Of a DNA stretch of 64,000 nt, positions 28,552 through 37,316 are shown one piece after another (the stretch's first letter is position 1; every line of letters starts with the position of its first letter). The notes below the pieces were generated by a model. The model saw nothing but the letters and a program-made list of their open reading frames with translations. It was not told the DNA's origin and made no database searches. The stretch comes from Limimaricola pyoseonensis. GTDB taxonomy: Bacteria > Pseudomonadota > Alphaproteobacteria > Rhodobacterales > Rhodobacteraceae. Where the stretch lies: NCBI RefSeq assembly GCF_900102015.1, contig NZ_FNAT01000001.1, forward strand, positions 372,001 to 436,000, written 5' to 3'. Made by a program: the position numbers and the translations under genes.

Positions 28552-29325
28552 ATGCATCTACGAGGCAAGACCGCGATCGTCACCGGTTCGAACTCCGGCA
28601 TCGGGTTGGGAATCGCCCGCGAACTCGCCCGTGCCGGCGCCGACGTGGTTCTCAACTCCTTCACGGACCGCGAGGAAGACCATGCGCTTGCGCAGGAAAT
28701 TGCCGATGCGCATGGGGTGAGCGCGCGCTACATCGCGGCCGACCTGTCAGACGCGGCGGCCGCGCGCGGGCTGGTCGAACGGGCCGGCCGCTGCGACATC
28801 CTCGTCAACAACGCCGGCATCCAGCACGTCGCGCCGATCGACGACTTCCCGGCCGAGAAGTGGGATGCGATCATCGCCATCAACCTCTCATCGGCCTTCC
28901 ACACCACCGCCGCGGCGCTGCCGATGATGCGCGCGGCCGGCTGGGGCCGGGTGATCAACATCGCCAGCGCCCACGGCCTCACCGCCTCGCCCTACAAGTC
29001 GGCCTATGTCGCGGCCAAGCACGGCATCGTCGGCTTCAGCAAGGTCACGGCGCTCGAGACCGCGCGCGAGCCGATCACCTGCAACGCCGTCTGCCCGGGC
29101 TACGTGCTGACCCCGCTGGTCGAGGCGCAGATCCCCGACCAGATGAAGGCGCATGGCATGGACCGCGAGACGGTGATCCGCGAGGTGATGCTGGAGCGCC
29201 AGCCCTCCAAGGAGTTCGCCACCACCGAGCAGCTCGGCGGCACCTGCGTGTTCCTGTGCTCGGACGCGGCGGCGCAGATCACCGGCACCACGATCAGCGT
29301 AGACGGCGGCTGGACGGCGCTGTGA
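28552..29325 (+). CDS. bdhA: 3-hydroxybutyrate dehydrogenase
   Basis: This is a 257-residue short-chain dehydrogenase that oxidises D-3-hydroxybutyrate to acetoacetate with NAD, a step of polyhydroxybutyrate turnover. Visible features are the cofactor motif TGSNSGIGLGIA near residue 12, NNAGIQHVAPID near residue 88, the catalytic Ser (INIASAHGL) near 141, and YVAAKHGIVGF with Tyr and Lys near 154-158. The closing GTTISVDGGWTAL is characteristic of the 3-hydroxybutyrate dehydrogenase subgroup. A CGGAGAG ribosome site lies 5 bases before the ATG. The stop overlaps the GTG of the patatin gene. Confidence 0.92.
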   Translation: MHLRGKTAIVTGSNSGIGLGIARELARAGADVVLNSFTDREEDHALAQEIADAHGVSARYIAADLSDAAAARGLVERAGRCDILVNNAGIQHVAPIDDFPAEKWDAIIAINLSSAFHTTAAALPMMRAAGWGRVINIASAHGLTASPYKSAYVAAKHGIVGFSKVTALETAREPITCNAVCPGYVLTPLVEAQIPDQMKAHGMDRETVIREVMLERQPSKEFATTEQLGGTCVFLCSDAAAQITGTTISVDGGWTAL

Positions 29326-30353
29326 TCAGGATCAACCTCGCGCTTCAGGGCGGGGGCGCGCATGGCGCCTTCACTTGGGGCGCGCTGGATCGGCTGCTGG
29401 CTGAACGGGACATCGAGATCGCGGCGATCTCGGGCACATCGGCCGGCGCGATGAACGCCGCCGTGCTGAAGGCCGGGCTGGTGCGCGGCGGCCGCGACGC
29501 CGCGCGCGCCAATCTCGAATGGTTCTGGGGCCGGATCGGCGCGGTGACCGATGCGCGCTGGTCGGACTGGATCTCGGCACTGGCGCCTACCGCGCCGGCG
29601 ATGGCCCGCGCGATCGAATGGTCGCCGGCCTTCCGGGCGCTGGAGGCCGCGACACGGATGATGTCGCCCTATGCCTACGGACCGATGCTGCGCAACCCGC
29701 TGGCGCGCGTCCTGGGCGAGATCCGCTTCGAGGACGTGCGCGACCCTGCAGGGCCGCGGCTCTTCGTCGGGGCGACCAATGTCCGCTCGGGCAAGATCCG
29801 CGTGTTCACCGGAGACGAGCTGACGGCCGAGGCCGTGCTCGCCTCGGCCTGCCTGCCGACGCTCTTTCGCGCCGTCGAGATCGACGACCCGGCGACAGGG
29901 CGGCGCGAGGCCTACTGGGACGGCGGATATACAGGTAATCCGGCGCTGTTTCCATTGTACGACAAGGACTTGCCGGATGATGTTGTGATCGTGAACATCA
30001 ATCCGTTGCACCGCGACGAGGTGCCGGGCGACAGCCTCGCCATCCAGAACCGGATCAACGAGATCAGCTTCAACTCGTCGCTGCTGCGCGAGCTAAGGGC
30101 GGTGGACTTCGTGCGCCGCCTGCTCGCCGATCACCGCCTGCCCGAGGGCGCGATGAAGCGGGTGCTGGTGCACATGGTGGGCGACGACGCGCTGATGAAC
30201 GACCTCAACGTCGCCACCAAGACGATCCCCGCGCCGGTGATCCTGGCCCGGCTGCGCGCAGCCGGAGAGATGGCGATGGACCGCTTCCTGCGCGACCACA
30301 AGGCCGATCTGGGCCGCCGCGACACGGTCGATCTGCGAAAGATGTTCTCCTAG
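29322..30353 (+). CDS. Patatin-like phospholipase
   Basis: This 343-residue lipid acyl hydrolase starts at GTG, sharing GTGA with the end of bdhA. The oxyanion glycines are in ALQGGGAHGAFTWG at residues 7-20, the nucleophile is Ser40 in GTSAG, and the catalytic Asp200 is in the DGGYTGNP motif. There is no signal peptide. Translational coupling with bdhA suggests a role in storage-polymer or lipid turnover, perhaps release of hydroxyacids. Its last 4 bases overlap the convergent DUF502 gene. Confidence 0.9.
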   Translation: MIRINLALQGGGAHGAFTWGALDRLLAERDIEIAAISGTSAGAMNAAVLKAGLVRGGRDAARANLEWFWGRIGAVTDARWSDWISALAPTAPAMARAIEWSPAFRALEAATRMMSPYAYGPMLRNPLARVLGEIRFEDVRDPAGPRLFVGATNVRSGKIRVFTGDELTAEAVLASACLPTLFRAVEIDDPATGRREAYWDGGYTGNPALFPLYDKDLPDDVVIVNINPLHRDEVPGDSLAIQNRINEISFNSSLLRELRAVDFVRRLLADHRLPEGAMKRVLVHMVGDDALMNDLNVATKTIPAPVILARLRAAGEMAMDRFLRDHKADLGRRDTVDLRKMFS

Positions 30354-31069
30354 CGGCCCGAGGTCCCGGTACGCAACGGCTCGGCCTCGACCGGGCGTTC
30401 GCGGTCGGGCGGCGTGACGAGGCCGGCCGAGATCACCAGTTTCGCGGCCTCCTCGACGCTCATGTCGAGCAGGATCACGTCGGCGCGCGGCAGGAACAGC
30501 AGGAAGCCCGAGGTCGGGTTCGGCGTGGTCGGCAGGAACACCGTCACGATGTCGCCTTCGGGCGGCAGCTTGCGTGCCACCTCGCCCTTGGCCCGGGTCG
30601 AGATGAAGGCCAGCGCCCAGAGCCCCTTGCGCGGATACTCGATCAGGCAGGCCTGATCGAAGCTCGACTCGGACTGCGCGAAGACCGTCTCGGCGATCTG
30701 CTTTAGCCCCGAATAGATCGAGCGCACCACCGGCATGCGGCCGACGATGCCCTCGCCGAAGCGCAGCAGGCTGCGCCCGACGAAGCCCTTGGCCAGCGCG
30801 CCGACGAGGAAGGTGAACAGGATGAAGAAGATCACGCCCACGCCGCGCAGGTTGATCCCGATATACTGCTCGGGATTGAACCGGTCGGGCACGAAGGGCA
30901 GCACCCAGCTGTCGATCCAGCCGACCATCGTCCAGATCAGCCAGACGGTCAGGCCGATCGGCGCGATCACCACCACGCCGGCGATGAAGTTGTTGCGCAG
31001 CACGCCGATCAGGCTGCGTCGCTTGGGCGGCTCCGGCGGGTTGGGGGGCAGGATCGGCTGGCGGCTCAC
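30350..31069 (-). CDS. DUF502 family membrane protein
   Basis: This is a 239-residue protein with two N-terminal membrane helices (residues about 25-48 and 73-97) and a soluble remainder. Family landmarks include FIAGVVVIAPIGLTVWL, GRMPVVRSIYSGLKQIAETV near residue 115, VFLPTTPNPTSGFLLFLP near residue 180 and MSVEEAAKLVISAGL. The N-terminus is proline-rich. The family is widespread and uncharacterised. It points leftward and overlaps the patatin gene by 4 bases at the stops. Confidence 0.9.
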   Translation of the reverse strand: MSRQPILPPNPPEPPKRRSLIGVLRNNFIAGVVVIAPIGLTVWLIWTMVGWIDSWVLPFVPDRFNPEQYIGINLRGVGVIFFILFTFLVGALAKGFVGRSLLRFGEGIVGRMPVVRSIYSGLKQIAETVFAQSESSFDQACLIEYPRKGLWALAFISTRAKGEVARKLPPEGDIVTVFLPTTPNPTSGFLLFLPRADVILLDMSVEEAAKLVISAGLVTPPDRERPVEAEPLRTGTSGR

Positions 31070-31156
31070 TTGGAACGGTCCTCGAAGGGGTCTACCGCCA
31101 ATCTAGGCAGGGGCGGCGGGTGCGACAATGGCGCAGCCCGGCCGCCCGCGCCAGCC

Positions 31157-32065
31157 TCAAAGCTTGCCCAGTTCGACGGCGATCGCCGCGCCGAGGCGCG
31201 CATTGTTGAGCACCAGTTCGATGTTCGCCTCGAGCGAACGGCCCTCGGTCAGCTCGAAGATGCGGCCCAGCAGGAAGGGCGTGACGGCCTTGGCGGCGAT
31301 GCCCTGCGCTTCGGCCTCCGCGAGCGCCTGATCGATCACCGGGCGCAGCTCCTCGGCCGGGATCTGCGAGGCCGCCGGGATCGGGTTGGCGACGAGCTGG
31401 CCGCCCTCGAGCCCCATCGCGCCGCGCATCCGCTGCGCGCGCGCGATCTCGGCGGCGCTGTCCATGCGCAGCGGCGCCGGCATGTCGGAGGTCGCCGACC
31501 AGAAGGCCGGCAGGACGTCCTGACCGTAGGCGATCACCGGCACGCCCAGCGTCTCCAGCACCTCGAAGGTCTTGGGCAGGTCGAGGATCGCCTTGGCGCC
31601 CGCCGCCACCACCGTGACCGGCGTCTTGGCCAGCTCTTGCAGGTCGGCCGAGATGTCGAAGCTCTGCTCCGCGCCGCGATGCACGCCGCCGATGCCGCCG
31701 GTGGCGAAGACCTCGATGCCGGCGAGGCGCGCGGCGATCATCGTCGCGGCCACGGTGGTCGCGCCGTCGCCGCCGCGCGCGAGGCAGGCCGCGAAGTCGG
31801 CGCGCGACAGCTTGGCCACGTCCTGCGCCTGTCCGAGCCGGTCGAGCTGCGCGTCGGTCAGGCCCACATGCAGCCGGCCGCCCAGCACCGCGATGGTCGC
31901 GGGCACCGCGCCATGGGCGCGGATCTCGGCCTCGACCCGGCGCGCGGTCTCGACGTTCTGCGGGAAGGGCATTCCGTGGGTGATGATCGTGCTTTCGAGC
32001 GCGACAAGCGGGCGGCCTTCGGCGCGGGCCTCGGCGACTTCGGGCGAATAGGCGATGTCGATCAC
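31157..32065 (-). CDS. psuG: Pseudouridine-5'-phosphate glycosidase
   Basis: This 302-residue enzyme splits pseudouridine 5'-phosphate reversibly into uracil and ribose 5-phosphate. The family is clear from LVALESTIITHGMPFPQN near residue 20, IAVLGGRLHVGL near residue 58, FATGGIGGVHRGAE near 122, and LVANPIPAASQIP near 230. The start is GTG at 32065, which overlaps the psuK stop as GTGA, so the kinase and glycosidase are translationally coupled. A longer frame upstream is out of register with psuK and lacks homology. The pair salvages pseudouridine released by RNA breakdown. Confidence 0.95.
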   Translation of the reverse strand: MIDIAYSPEVAEARAEGRPLVALESTIITHGMPFPQNVETARRVEAEIRAHGAVPATIAVLGGRLHVGLTDAQLDRLGQAQDVAKLSRADFAACLARGGDGATTVAATMIAARLAGIEVFATGGIGGVHRGAEQSFDISADLQELAKTPVTVVAAGAKAILDLPKTFEVLETLGVPVIAYGQDVLPAFWSATSDMPAPLRMDSAAEIARAQRMRGAMGLEGGQLVANPIPAASQIPAEELRPVIDQALAEAEAQGIAAKAVTPFLLGRIFELTEGRSLEANIELVLNNARLGAAIAVELGKL

Positions 32066-32958
32066 AGCGGGGTGTCTCCGGATACGTAGGTGGCGGCGGC
32101 GTGCAGGGCGCGTTCCAGCGCGGCGTCGGGCGCCATGCCCTCGGCCTCGGACGCGATATGCGCCGCCATGAAGGTGTCGCCCGCGCCGGTCACGCGGGTG
32201 ACCAGAACCTCGGGCGGGGTGCGGGTGATGCAGTCCTGCGCCGTCGCCAGCGCCGCGGCGCGGCCGCCATCGGTGACCAGCGCCCGGTGCGCGCCGCGCG
32301 CAACCAGCGCGCGGGCGGCAGTCTCGGAGCTGTCGAAGGGCTGGTGGCACAGAAGCCCCGCCTCCTCGAGATTGACGTAGAGCGTCGCGGTCGGGTGCCC
32401 CATCAGCGCCAGCAACCGCTCGGCCTTGCCGGGCGAGGCGGGCGCCACGCGCAGATCGGCCCGCGCGAAGAGCGGCGAGCGCGCGATCTCGGTCAAAAGA
32501 TCCGTCGTCAGGTTGCCGTCGAGGGCGACGAGGCCCGACCACGGGCTGTCGGGCGTGCCGAGCCGCCCGTCCTCGAGCGCGCGCAGTATCTTGGCGCCGG
32601 CCTGCTCCAGCGAATGCGCGTCGGCGATCGCCGCGATCAGCCCGTTCGCGCCCTCGATCGCCATGTAGATGTCGGTGGGCAGGTCGTCTGAGCGGTAGAG
32701 ATGCGCCGTCTCCATGCCCATCTTCGCGGCCTCGGCGGCCAGCTCCTCGCCCTCGGCGTCGCGGCCGACGGCGCTGAGCAGCGCGGGCCGCAGCCCGAAA
32801 CGCACCAGCGTCATGGCGATGTTCATCGCGACGCCGCCGGGCAGGCGATGAATGCGGCCGGGCACGTCGGAGCCCACCCGCATGTGGCTGGCGGTGCGGC
32901 CGATCACGTCCCACAGGACCGATCCGATGCAGAGGATGTCGGGCTGTCTGTCTGTCAT
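32062..32958 (-). CDS. psuK: Pseudouridine kinase (PfkB family)
   Basis: This 298-residue ribokinase-fold protein has the N-terminal substrate motif LPGGVAMNIAMTLVRFG near residue 40 and the ATP/catalytic signature VTRVTGAGDTFMAAH near residue 255, with the catalytic Asp in GAGD. The substrate is inferred from the tightly coupled psuG gene, which accepts the kinase's product pseudouridine 5'-phosphate. Without that neighbour, only 'PfkB sugar kinase' could be said. No pseudouridine transporter is adjacent. Confidence 0.9.
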   Translation of the reverse strand: MTDRQPDILCIGSVLWDVIGRTASHMRVGSDVPGRIHRLPGGVAMNIAMTLVRFGLRPALLSAVGRDAEGEELAAEAAKMGMETAHLYRSDDLPTDIYMAIEGANGLIAAIADAHSLEQAGAKILRALEDGRLGTPDSPWSGLVALDGNLTTDLLTEIARSPLFARADLRVAPASPGKAERLLALMGHPTATLYVNLEEAGLLCHQPFDSSETAARALVARGAHRALVTDGGRAAALATAQDCITRTPPEVLVTRVTGAGDTFMAAHIASEAEGMAPDAALERALHAAATYVSGDTPL

Positions 32959-32989
32959 GCGGGCGGTTTGCCCCGCGCCCGCGCCCCGG

Positions 32990-33790
32990 TCAATCCGGCA
33001 CGGCGAATGTCAGCGCGGCCCAGAGGCTTTCCCACACGGCACCGGTCTCGGCCGCGACCCCGGCCGCGGGTTCGCGCAGCACCACCGCGTTGGCGAGGTA
33101 GTCGTGTCCCGGCGCGACAGGCAGCACCGCCACGCCCTCTGCGTCGGTGCGATGCAGCGTCAGTTCGACATGGCCGTCCGCGTCGCGCGCGAACAGCTCG
33201 ACCTGCGCGTCGGCGCGGGCCGCGTCGCCGTAGTAGAGCTGCACGCGGATGCCATTCGTGAGGTCGCCCGCATAGGGGTTGTCGAGCGCCACCAGCTCGG
33301 TCTCGAGCCCCAGCCGCTCGTCCTTTCCCTCTGCGTCACCTACGCCGATCAACGCCTTGGAATAACGTGTGAATACTTCCTTGAACCCGGCCTCCGGCAG
33401 CCCACGCGCGTCATGCGCCCCGGCCACGGCGGAAAGATCCTTGTGCGCGACGAAGCTGTCGAAGGTCTCGCGCTCATCGTAGGTCACGACGCTCGGCACC
33501 GAGACATAGGCCGCGACCAGCAGCCCCTCGGCGGGGGCCGCCATGTCCAGCGCCGGGCGGGATCCGAGCCGGCTCTCGACGGCGAAGGCCTCGCCGCCCG
33601 CGTGCAGGGTGAAGCGTTCGAAGCGCTGCGGCAGGAAGGCGAAGCGCGGACCCTCGAAGTCCGATCCGTTGACAAGGTCGGCCCGGACCATATCGTTCGC
33701 CTCGATCTGCCATTCGAGCGGTTCGATCCAGAATTCATGCGCCGCCGCGGGCGGGGCGAACAGAGCGAGGCAGAGGGCTATGGCGCGCAT
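32990..33790 (-). CDS. DUF4198-type periplasmic protein
   Basis: This is a 266-residue exported protein with a clear signal peptide (IALCLALFAPPAAAHEFWIEP). The HEFWIEP start of the mature form, a central VAAYVSVPSVVTYDERETFD and a C-terminal Ig-like or transthyretin-like strand pattern (VQLYYGDAARADAQVELFA) fit the DUF4198/NikM-like family. Members are often found near metal transporters. The histidine directly after signal cleavage could bind a metal. The start codon overlaps the 5' end of the divergent HupE-like gene by 11 bases if both annotated starts are used, so the two genes must share control sequence. Confidence 0.75.
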   Translation of the reverse strand: MRAIALCLALFAPPAAAHEFWIEPLEWQIEANDMVRADLVNGSDFEGPRFAFLPQRFERFTLHAGGEAFAVESRLGSRPALDMAAPAEGLLVAAYVSVPSVVTYDERETFDSFVAHKDLSAVAGAHDARGLPEAGFKEVFTRYSKALIGVGDAEGKDERLGLETELVALDNPYAGDLTNGIRVQLYYGDAARADAQVELFARDADGHVELTLHRTDAEGVAVLPVAPGHDYLANAVVLREPAAGVAAETGAVWESLWAALTFAVPD

Positions 33791-34928
33791 TCACGAACTC
33801 CTGGGGCTGGGCGCGAGGGTGATCCTCGCAGCCCTGCTGTCAAGTATGGCCGCGCTCTGGGCCGCCTCGGCCGCCGCGCACGAGGTGCTGCCGGCCATCG
33901 CCGACATGGAGCGGCAGGGCAACGAGCTGGTCTTCACCGTCGAGGCGCCGCTGGAAGGCTTCGTCGCGGGCATCGATCTCGGCGCGGTGGACGACACCAA
34001 TGCCGCGCCGGAGGCCGAAACCTACGACGCGCTGCGGGCGCTGCCGCCGGCCGAGATGGACGCGCGTTTCCGCGACTTCTGGCCCGACATGGCCGAGCGC
34101 ATCGAGATCCGCGTCGACGGCGCGCCGGCCGCGCCGGAACTGCGCGCCGTCGCGGTGCCCGAGGTGACGGACACCGAGCTGCCGCGCCCCGCGACCTTCA
34201 CCTTCGCCGCGCCGCTGCCCGAAGGGGCCGAGACCGTGCAGGTCGGCTGGGACGAGGCCTTCGGCACGCTGGTGCTGCGCCAGCAGGGGGTCGAGGCGCC
34301 CTATGACGGCTATCTCGAAGCCGGGGCGACCTCGGACCCGATCCGGCTGGCGGGCGGCGACCAGGCCGGGCCGTGGCAGGTCTTCGTCGACTACATCCCC
34401 GTGGGCTTCGAGCACATCCTGCCGCTGGGGCTCGACCACATCCTCTTCGTGCTCGGCCTGTTCTTCCTGAGCGACCGGCTCAGGCCGCTCTTGTGGCAGG
34501 TCTCGGCCTTCACGCTGGCGCACACGGTGACGCTGGCGCTGGCCGCGCTCGGCTACGTCTCGGTGCCCGCTTCCATCGTCGAGCCGCTGATCGCCGCCTC
34601 GATTGCCTTCGTCGCGCTGGAGAACATCTTCTTCCCGCGCCTCGGCGTCTGGCGTCCGGCCATCGTCTTCGGCTTCGGCCTGCTGCACGGCCTCGGCTTC
34701 GCCAGCGTTCTGGGCGAGTTCGGCCTGCCGGCGGGCGCTTTCGTCCCGGCGCTGATCGGCTTCAACATCGGCGTCGAGCTGGGCCAGCTCGCGGTGATCG
34801 CCATGGCCTTCATCGTGGTCGGGCTGGCGTGGAAGCGCGACTGGTACCGCCAGGTCATCGCGATCCCGGCCTCGGCGGCGATCGCGCTGATCGGGGCCTA
34901 CTGGGTGGTCGAGCGGACGATGCTCTGA
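33780..34928 (+). CDS. HupE/UreJ_2-family membrane protein, candidate metal transporter
   Basis: This 382-residue protein has a signal-like segment (LAALLSSMAALWAASAAAHEV), an extracytoplasmic domain of about 160 residues and then six or seven membrane helices. The helices include GFEHILPLGLDHILFVLGLFF near residue 205, VSAFTLAHTVTLALAALG and GFGLLHGLGFASVLGEFG near 300, with histidines typical of HupE/UreJ nickel or cobalt permeases. The metal is not known; DUF4198 next door supports metal handling. The ATG at 33780 overlaps the divergent gene. A GTG at 33819 with GCGAGG before it would give a cleaner signal peptide and leave 28 bases between starts. Confidence 0.82.
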   Translation: MARIHELLGLGARVILAALLSSMAALWAASAAAHEVLPAIADMERQGNELVFTVEAPLEGFVAGIDLGAVDDTNAAPEAETYDALRALPPAEMDARFRDFWPDMAERIEIRVDGAPAAPELRAVAVPEVTDTELPRPATFTFAAPLPEGAETVQVGWDEAFGTLVLRQQGVEAPYDGYLEAGATSDPIRLAGGDQAGPWQVFVDYIPVGFEHILPLGLDHILFVLGLFFLSDRLRPLLWQVSAFTLAHTVTLALAALGYVSVPASIVEPLIAASIAFVALENIFFPRLGVWRPAIVFGFGLLHGLGFASVLGEFGLPAGAFVPALIGFNIGVELGQLAVIAMAFIVVGLAWKRDWYRQVIAIPASAAIALIGAYWVVERTML

Positions 34929-34951
34929 CTCGAACGCCCGTACTGAACGAG

Positions 34952-34981
34952 AAACGGCGCCCCGAGGGGCGCCGTTTTCGT
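34952..34981. terminator. Bidirectional intrinsic terminator
   Basis: A perfect 12-base-pair stem (34952-34963 with 34966-34977) with a minimal GA loop is followed by TTTTCG on the plus strand; the A-run on the left would act as T-run for the minus strand. It separates the ends of the HupE-like and livM genes. Confidence 0.85.
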
Positions 34982-35004
34982 TTGTTGCGACGGTGTGTTC
35001 CGCC

Positions 35005-36303
35005 TCAGCGTTCGGGCACCAGCCCCCGCGGGCTGAAGCGCAGCACCAGCAGCAGGATGATCCCCATGGTCATCAGCCGCATATGCGCCGCCGCGTCGGT
35101 CAGGTGGCCGCGCAGCCAGTTGTCGGCCGCCATGCCCGAGGTGATCAGCTCCATCGCCCAGAGCCCGAGCGGTTCGACCATCACCCAGAGCCACCAGATC
35201 AGGAAGCCGCCCAGCACCGCGCCGTAGTTGTTGCCCGAGCCGCCGACGATCACCATCACCCAGACGAGAAAGGTGAAGCGCAGCGGCTGGTAGGAGCCCG
35301 GCGTCAGCTGGCCGTCCAGCGTGGTCATCATCGCCCCGGCGATGCCGCAAACGGCCGAGCCGAGGATGAAGACCTGCAGGTGGCGCGCGGTGACGTTCTT
35401 GCCCATCGCCGAGGCCGCGACCTCGTTGTCGCGGATCGCGCGCATCATCCGGCCCCAGGGCGAGGCCAGCGCCAGCTGCGCCAGCACTAGGATCACCGCA
35501 AGCACGGCCGCGAAGAGGCCGGCATAGAGCACCTTGACCCAGAGCGTCGAGGCGGTGACCGGGTCGAGCCCCCAGCCCGCCGCCTGAGCCGCGAAGCCCT
35601 CGGAGCGCTGCAGGTCGATCTCGTAGGGCACGGGGCGCGGGATGCCGATCACGTTCTTGACGCCGCGCGACAGCCAGTCCTCGTTCTTCAGGACCGCGAT
35701 CACGATCTCGGCGATGCCGAGCGTGGCGATGGCGAGGTAGTCCGAGCGCAGGCCCAGCGCCGCCTTGCCGATGATCCAGGCCGCGCCGGCGGCCAGCAGG
35801 CCGCCGACCGGCCAGGACACTAGAACCGGCAGTCCGAGGCCGCCGAGATAGCCGGTGAGCGAGGGGTTCACCGCCTCGATCGCCTGCACCGCCGGGTCGA
35901 GCGCGGCGCGGAACAGGAAGAAGCCGCCGATCAGCAGCGCCAGCAGCACCAGCGCGCGGGCCCGGCCGCCGACCTTGCGCTTCCAGGCCATGACCGCGGC
36001 CACGAGAACCGCCGCGCCGAGCGCCAGCGCGCCCAGAAGCCGCAGCCCGCCTGCGTTCCAGGCGTCGGGCACCGGGGGCAGGGCCACGAGCACCGCGGCC
36101 AGGCCGCCCAGCGCCACGAAGCCCATGACGCCGACGTTGAACAGGCCGGCGAAGCCCCATTGCAGGTTCACGCCCAGCGACATGATCGCCGAGATCAGGC
36201 CCATGTTGAGGATGGTCAGGGCGAGGTTCCAGCCCTGCACGAGGCCGGTGGCCACGATCAGCAGCGCCATCGCCACGAAGAGAAGAGGGGCGCGCAGGCT
36301 CAT
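35005..36303 (-). CDS. livM: Branched-chain amino acid ABC transporter permease LivM
   Basis: This is a 432-residue inner-membrane permease with about ten helices. The BPD_transp_2 signature is visible: SLGVNLQWGFAGLFNVGVMGF near residue 45, LRSDYLAIATLGIAEIVI near residue 185, SPWGRMMRAIRDNEVAASAMGKN (the loop that meets the ATPase) near 285, and GGSGNNYGAVLGGF near 355. It is longer than E. coli LivM, with an extra hydrophobic region about residues 85-140. It is the last gene of the liv operon, and its start overlaps the livH stop by ATGA. Confidence 0.92.
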   Translation of the reverse strand: MSLRAPLLFVAMALLIVATGLVQGWNLALTILNMGLISAIMSLGVNLQWGFAGLFNVGVMGFVALGGLAAVLVALPPVPDAWNAGGLRLLGALALGAAVLVAAVMAWKRKVGGRARALVLLALLIGGFFLFRAALDPAVQAIEAVNPSLTGYLGGLGLPVLVSWPVGGLLAAGAAWIIGKAALGLRSDYLAIATLGIAEIVIAVLKNEDWLSRGVKNVIGIPRPVPYEIDLQRSEGFAAQAAGWGLDPVTASTLWVKVLYAGLFAAVLAVILVLAQLALASPWGRMMRAIRDNEVAASAMGKNVTARHLQVFILGSAVCGIAGAMMTTLDGQLTPGSYQPLRFTFLVWVMVIVGGSGNNYGAVLGGFLIWWLWVMVEPLGLWAMELITSGMAADNWLRGHLTDAAAHMRLMTMGIILLLVLRFSPRGLVPER

Positions 36304-37313
36304 ACCGATTGTCCCTTGAAGAGGCCGGTGGGCTTGAACAGCAGCACGATGATCAGGATCGCGAAGCTCACGGCGAATTTGTAGTCGGTGGAGAGCAGCT
36401 GCACGAGGCTCGACGGCTCGAGGCTTTCGGGCAGCGCGTATTCCAGCACCTTCTTCCAGGCATAGGTGATCAGCACCTCCGAGAAGGCGATCACGAAGCC
36501 GCCGGCGATCGCGCCGAGCGGGTTGCCCAAGCCGCCGACGATGGCGGCGGCGAAGATCGGCAGCAGCAGCTGGAAGTAGGTGAAGGCCTTGAACGACTTG
36601 TCGAGACCGTAGAGCACGCCCGCCGTGGTCGCGAGCGCGGCCACGATCAGCCAGGTCACGGCGACCACCTTCTCGGGGTTGATGCCCGACAGCAATGCGA
36701 GGTCCTCGTTGTCGGAGAAGGCGCGCATCGACTTGCCGGTGCGGGTCCGGTTCAGGAACCAGAACAGCAGCGCCACCGCGATCGCGGCGGTGACCAGCGT
36801 AATCAGCGTGGTCGAGCGGATCGCCAGGCCCTCGTCGAGCCCGGTCATCTCCTTGAACTCGCGGGCGGTGATGACGAAACGCGCGCCGTCGGCGAAGTTG
36901 ACGTCACCGACGCCGATGATGAAGCGCACGATGCCGTTGTAGACGAACATCACGCCCATCGAGACGATGACCAGCACCACCGGCGCGGCCTTCTGCTTGC
37001 GGTAGAAGCGGTAGATCGTCCGGTCCGTGCCCATCAGCAGCAGGCCGGTGATGGCGATGCCGACGGGCAGGGCGATCAGCGCGGTCGGCAGGAAGCCGAA
37101 GCTGATGCCCACGGATTGCAGCCCCCATGTGACGAGGATCGTCGCCATGGTGCCGAAGGCCATGGTGTCGCCATGGGCGAAGTTCGAGAAGCGCAGGATG
37201 CCGTAGATCAGCGTCACGCCGAGCGCGCCGAGCGCCAGCTGCGCGCCGTAGGCGGCGCCGGGGATCAGCACGAAGTTCGACAGCGCCACCAGCGCGTTGA
37301 GGATATCGGTCAT
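36300..37313 (-). CDS. livH: Branched-chain amino acid ABC transporter permease LivH
   Basis: This 337-residue membrane permease is the partner of LivM. It contains GVTLIYGILRFSNFAHGDTMAFG near residue 32, VLVIVSMGVMFVYNGIVRF near residue 115, MRAFSDNEDLALLSGINPEKV (the coupling loop) near residue 195, and FAAAIVGGLGNPLGAIAGG near residue 255. Compared with LivM it has the usual short form. It lies 3 bases after livF and overlaps livM by 4 bases. Confidence 0.93.
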   Translation of the reverse strand: MTDILNALVALSNFVLIPGAAYGAQLALGALGVTLIYGILRFSNFAHGDTMAFGTMATILVTWGLQSVGISFGFLPTALIALPVGIAITGLLLMGTDRTIYRFYRKQKAAPVVLVIVSMGVMFVYNGIVRFIIGVGDVNFADGARFVITAREFKEMTGLDEGLAIRSTTLITLVTAAIAVALLFWFLNRTRTGKSMRAFSDNEDLALLSGINPEKVVAVTWLIVAALATTAGVLYGLDKSFKAFTYFQLLLPIFAAAIVGGLGNPLGAIAGGFVIAFSEVLITYAWKKVLEYALPESLEPSSLVQLLSTDYKFAVSFAILIIVLLFKPTGLFKGQSV

Positions 37314-37316
37314 GGC

